Origin: Actinomycetes bacterium
Lineage (GTDB): Bacteria; Actinomycetota; Actinomycetes; S36-B12
Length of the DNA stretch: 64,000 nucleotides
Assembly: GCA_024639145.1 (NCBI GenBank)
Contig: JAHEIZ010000016.1
Span: 1-64,000, forward strand
Reading direction: 5' to 3'
Shown here: piece by piece, positions 61,953-64,000 of the stretch
Layout of the letters: each line of letters opens with the position of its first letter
Numbering within the stretch: the first letter of the stretch is position 1
Position numbers and translations under genes: made by a program
The notes under the pieces: generated by a model
What the model was told of the DNA's origin: nothing
Database searches by the model: none
Seen by the model: the letters and a program-made list of their open reading frames with translations, nothing else

Positions 61953-63329
61953 ATGTTCCTCACATTTCTCGGTGCAACCGGAACCGTCACCGGCTCGAAG
62001 ACTCTGGTCGAGACGTCAGGCGGAGCATTCCTCGTCGACTGCGGGCTCTTCCAGGGCCCCCGCGAGATCCGATCGCGCAACTGGGAGCACTTCCCGCGAG
62101 ACCCCGCGTCCGTGGACGCCATCGTCCTCACCCATGCGCATCTCGATCACTGCGGATACATCCCGGCACTCGTCCGCGACGGATTCACCGGCCCGATCTT
62201 CTGCACGCCCAATACCGCGGCACTCGCGGCGATCGTGCTGCGCGACAGTGCAAAACTGCAGGAGGAGGACGCCAACTTCGCGCGCCGGAAGGGCTTCTCG
62301 CGTCACGCCGAGCCGAAGGCCCTCTACGAGAGCGACGATGCACTGCAGGCCATCGATCAGTTCGTCGAGGTCGAGTTTCGCGTGGACTTCCATCCGGTTC
62401 TCGGCACGACGGCACGCTTCGATCCCGCCGGTCACATCCTCGGGTCGTCCACTCTCACGATCGACGACGGAACGAAGCGAGTGGCCTTCAGCGGCGATCT
62501 CGGCCGCGACAATCACCCGCTTCTGCTGAGCCCGGCATCGCCGGTCGATGTGGATGCCATCGTCATCGAGTCGACCTACGGCGATCGCGAGCACGAGAAC
62601 GTCGATGCCGAGCTTGAGGAGCTGTCGGCGGCGATCACCCGCACCATCAAGCGTGGAGGAACGGTCGTGATCCCGGCCTTTGCCGTCGATCGCACGGAAG
62701 TCCTGCTGAAGGCACTTCATGACCTCCAGGACACCAATCGCATCCCCAAGGTACCGATTCATGTTGACAGCCCGATGGCCCTGGCCGCGATGCACGTCTA
62801 TCAATCGGCGATCACCGACGGGGATCCCGAGCTCACCAGTGCTGCGATCGCCCAAGGGCCCGACATCATCGCGCCGGCGAATCTCTTCGAGGCCACCACG
62901 CCCGAGCAGTCCAAGAAACTCGATCTCGGCGGCGCCCGCATCGTGATCTCTGCATCAGGAATGGGCTCCGGTGGTCGTGTCGTCCACCACCTGAAGGCCA
63001 TGCTTCCCGATCGGGACAACTGCGTGATCCTGGCCGGTTACCAGGGTGTCGGCACACCAGGCAGGGCGTTGCTCGACGGCGCACAGGAGATCAAGCTGCA
63101 CGGCAAGTATGTGCCGGTGAACGCGGAGATCGTCGACGTGGGGGCATTCTCCGTGCATGCAGACGCAACGGAACTGATTGAGTGGTTGCGCGGAGCGAGC
63201 GCGCCGCCGTCCCGCATCTTCGTGATCCACGGCGAACCGGATCCGTCCGCCACCTTGGCCGGACGCATCACCCGGACACTGGGAATCAGCGCAGTCGTGC
63301 CCGAGACGGGCGACCGCGTCGAGATCTAG
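61953..63329 (+). CDS. Metallo-beta-lactamase/beta-CASP ribonuclease-like protein
   Basis: The 458-residue protein has the MBL metal site THAHLDHCGYIPAL, DPAGHILGSST and FSGDLGRDN, a beta-CASP insert (VVIPAFAVDRTEVLL through ISASGMGSGGRVVHHLK), and an RMMBL tail (VDVGAFSVHADATEL, FVIHGEPD). These are features of CPSF-73/YSH1-like RNA-processing nucleases. The ATG at 61953 matches the family start; upstream ATGs are possible. Confidence 0.9.
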   Translation: MFLTFLGATGTVTGSKTLVETSGGAFLVDCGLFQGPREIRSRNWEHFPRDPASVDAIVLTHAHLDHCGYIPALVRDGFTGPIFCTPNTAALAAIVLRDSAKLQEEDANFARRKGFSRHAEPKALYESDDALQAIDQFVEVEFRVDFHPVLGTTARFDPAGHILGSSTLTIDDGTKRVAFSGDLGRDNHPLLLSPASPVDVDAIVIESTYGDREHENVDAELEELSAAITRTIKRGGTVVIPAFAVDRTEVLLKALHDLQDTNRIPKVPIHVDSPMALAAMHVYQSAITDGDPELTSAAIAQGPDIIAPANLFEATTPEQSKKLDLGGARIVISASGMGSGGRVVHHLKAMLPDRDNCVILAGYQGVGTPGRALLDGAQEIKLHGKYVPVNAEIVDVGAFSVHADATELIEWLRGASAPPSRIFVIHGEPDPSATLAGRITRTLGISAVVPETGDRVEI

Positions 63330-64000
63330 CTCGTCAGTGCCGCAGGCGAGTTCGACCAGGTCTTGTAGCCACCGTCGAGGTTGGCAGCCTTGATGCCGAG
63401 TTCGCGCAGAAGCGTCGAGGCGGTGTGACCGCGCTGGCCTACCTGGCAGGTGACGATCACGTTCTGCTTCGGGATCTCCGCGAATCGCTCGCGCAGATCA
63501 TCGACCGGAATGTTGATCGAGCCATCAATGTGACCGGCGTTGAACTCTCCCGGCGTGCGCACGTCGATGAGCGTGGCACCATCAGCCATGCGGTCAGCCA
63601 GTTCACTCCACTGCACGCTCTCGGTGAGCCCGCTAAGGATGTTGTCGGCCATGTAGCCGAGCATGTTGACGGGATCCTTCGCCGAGCCGAAGGGCGGCGC
63701 ATAGGCGAGCTCGAGATCAGCGAGCTCAGGCGCGGTCAGGCCAGTGCGAATTGCCGTGGCGATCACGTCGATGCGCTTGTCGACGCCTTCGCGACCGACT
63801 CCCTGCGCACCGAGGATCTCCTGGCTCTCGGGATCGATGATCACCTTGAGCATCATCGACTCGGCACCCGGGTAGTAGCCCGCATGCGAGCCGGGATGCG
63901 AGTGCAGGATCACGAAGTCACGACCGGCCGCGCGCAGGCGCTTCTCATTCCAGCCCGTTGTGGCCACCGCGAGATCGAAGACCTTCACGATCGCGGTGCC
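63326..64000 (-). CDS. C-terminal part of a CoA-disulfide reductase/rhodanese fusion (truncated by window end)
   Basis: The visible portion, from GTAIVKVFDLAVATTG at the window edge, is the dimerisation domain of a pyridine nucleotide-disulfide oxidoreductase (HSHPGSHAGYYPGAESMMLKV, AYAPPFGSAKDPVNMLGYM), followed by a rhodanese domain with TLIDVRTPGEFNAGHIDGS and the active-site loop CQVGQRGHTA. This is the CoA-disulfide reductase plus rhodanese architecture. The FAD/NADH part lies beyond 64000. Its stop overlaps the 61953 gene end by four bases. Confidence 0.88.
   Translation of the reverse strand, partial: GTAIVKVFDLAVATTGWNEKRLRAAGRDFVILHSHPGSHAGYYPGAESMMLKVIIDPESQEILGAQGVGREGVDKRIDVIATAIRTGLTAPELADLELAYAPPFGSAKDPVNMLGYMADNILSGLTESVQWSELADRMADGATLIDVRTPGEFNAGHIDGSINIPVDDLRERFAEIPKQNVIVTCQVGQRGHTASTLLRELGIKAANLDGGYKTWSNSPAALTS

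Overview
The window comes from a GC-rich actinobacterium. The clues are a division and cell-wall (dcw) cluster ending in sepF and yggT, actinobacterial families (DUF3040, DUF6504, SAV_6107-type HEPN, RDD), frequent GTG/TTG starts, and a LexA box of the form TCGAAC-N4-GTTCGA. MurE carries the DNPR motif of meso-diaminopimelate ligases. I cannot fix the order or genus from sequence alone.

Layout. (1) 1-4.9 kb, minus strand: yggT, sepF, yggS, a secreted beta-propeller gene, pgeF (yfiH) and ftsZ, the distal end of the dcw cluster. (2) About 5-36 kb: an accessory region lying between ftsZ and ftsQ, genes that normally sit next to each other. In order it holds a PH-like/zinc-ribbon, DUF4190 and membrane-protein set; small hypotheticals behind a two-hairpin leader; a PD-(D/E)XK protein; a TetR regulator divergent from a GTPase; a type I restriction-modification operon (hsdM-hsdS-hsdR plus HNH nuclease) divergent from a NucS-like nuclease; a 3' half tRNA-Met fragment; an orphan DUF1778 antitoxin, tiny membrane proteins and an anchored S1 protease; several secreted proteins; two toxin-antitoxin modules with visible operators; a collagen-like protein among three glycosyltransferase-type genes; and an orphan HigA with a DNA-binding-repeat protein. 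(3) 36-50.5 kb, minus strand: ftsQ, murC, murG, ftsW, murD, mraY, murF, murE, ftsI, ftsL, rsmH, a 43-codon membrane ORF and mraZ, tightly packed, with four phased GTGG boxes over the mraZ promoter. (4) 50.6-64 kb: RDD protein, a secreted lipase-like hydrolase, a MaoC protein, DUF3040, then an SOS set (DUF6504, HEPN, dnaE2, dinB) under a perfect LexA box, a P1B-type metal ATPase, a beta-CASP metallo-beta-lactamase and a truncated CoA-disulfide reductase/rhodanese gene.

Regions 1 and 3 together make and regulate septal peptidoglycan synthesis. The main structural oddity is that this locus is split by about 31 kb of defence, surface and toxin-antitoxin genes, with no recombinase in view. Three secreted proteins (near 1.8, 26 and 35 kb) share a short C-terminal module with the pattern GW-x2-SW-x2-W-x-N-x2-TGG-(Y/F)-VC-x-R. 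The collagen-like/glycosyltransferase cassette and this C-terminal module are the most promising undescribed systems here.
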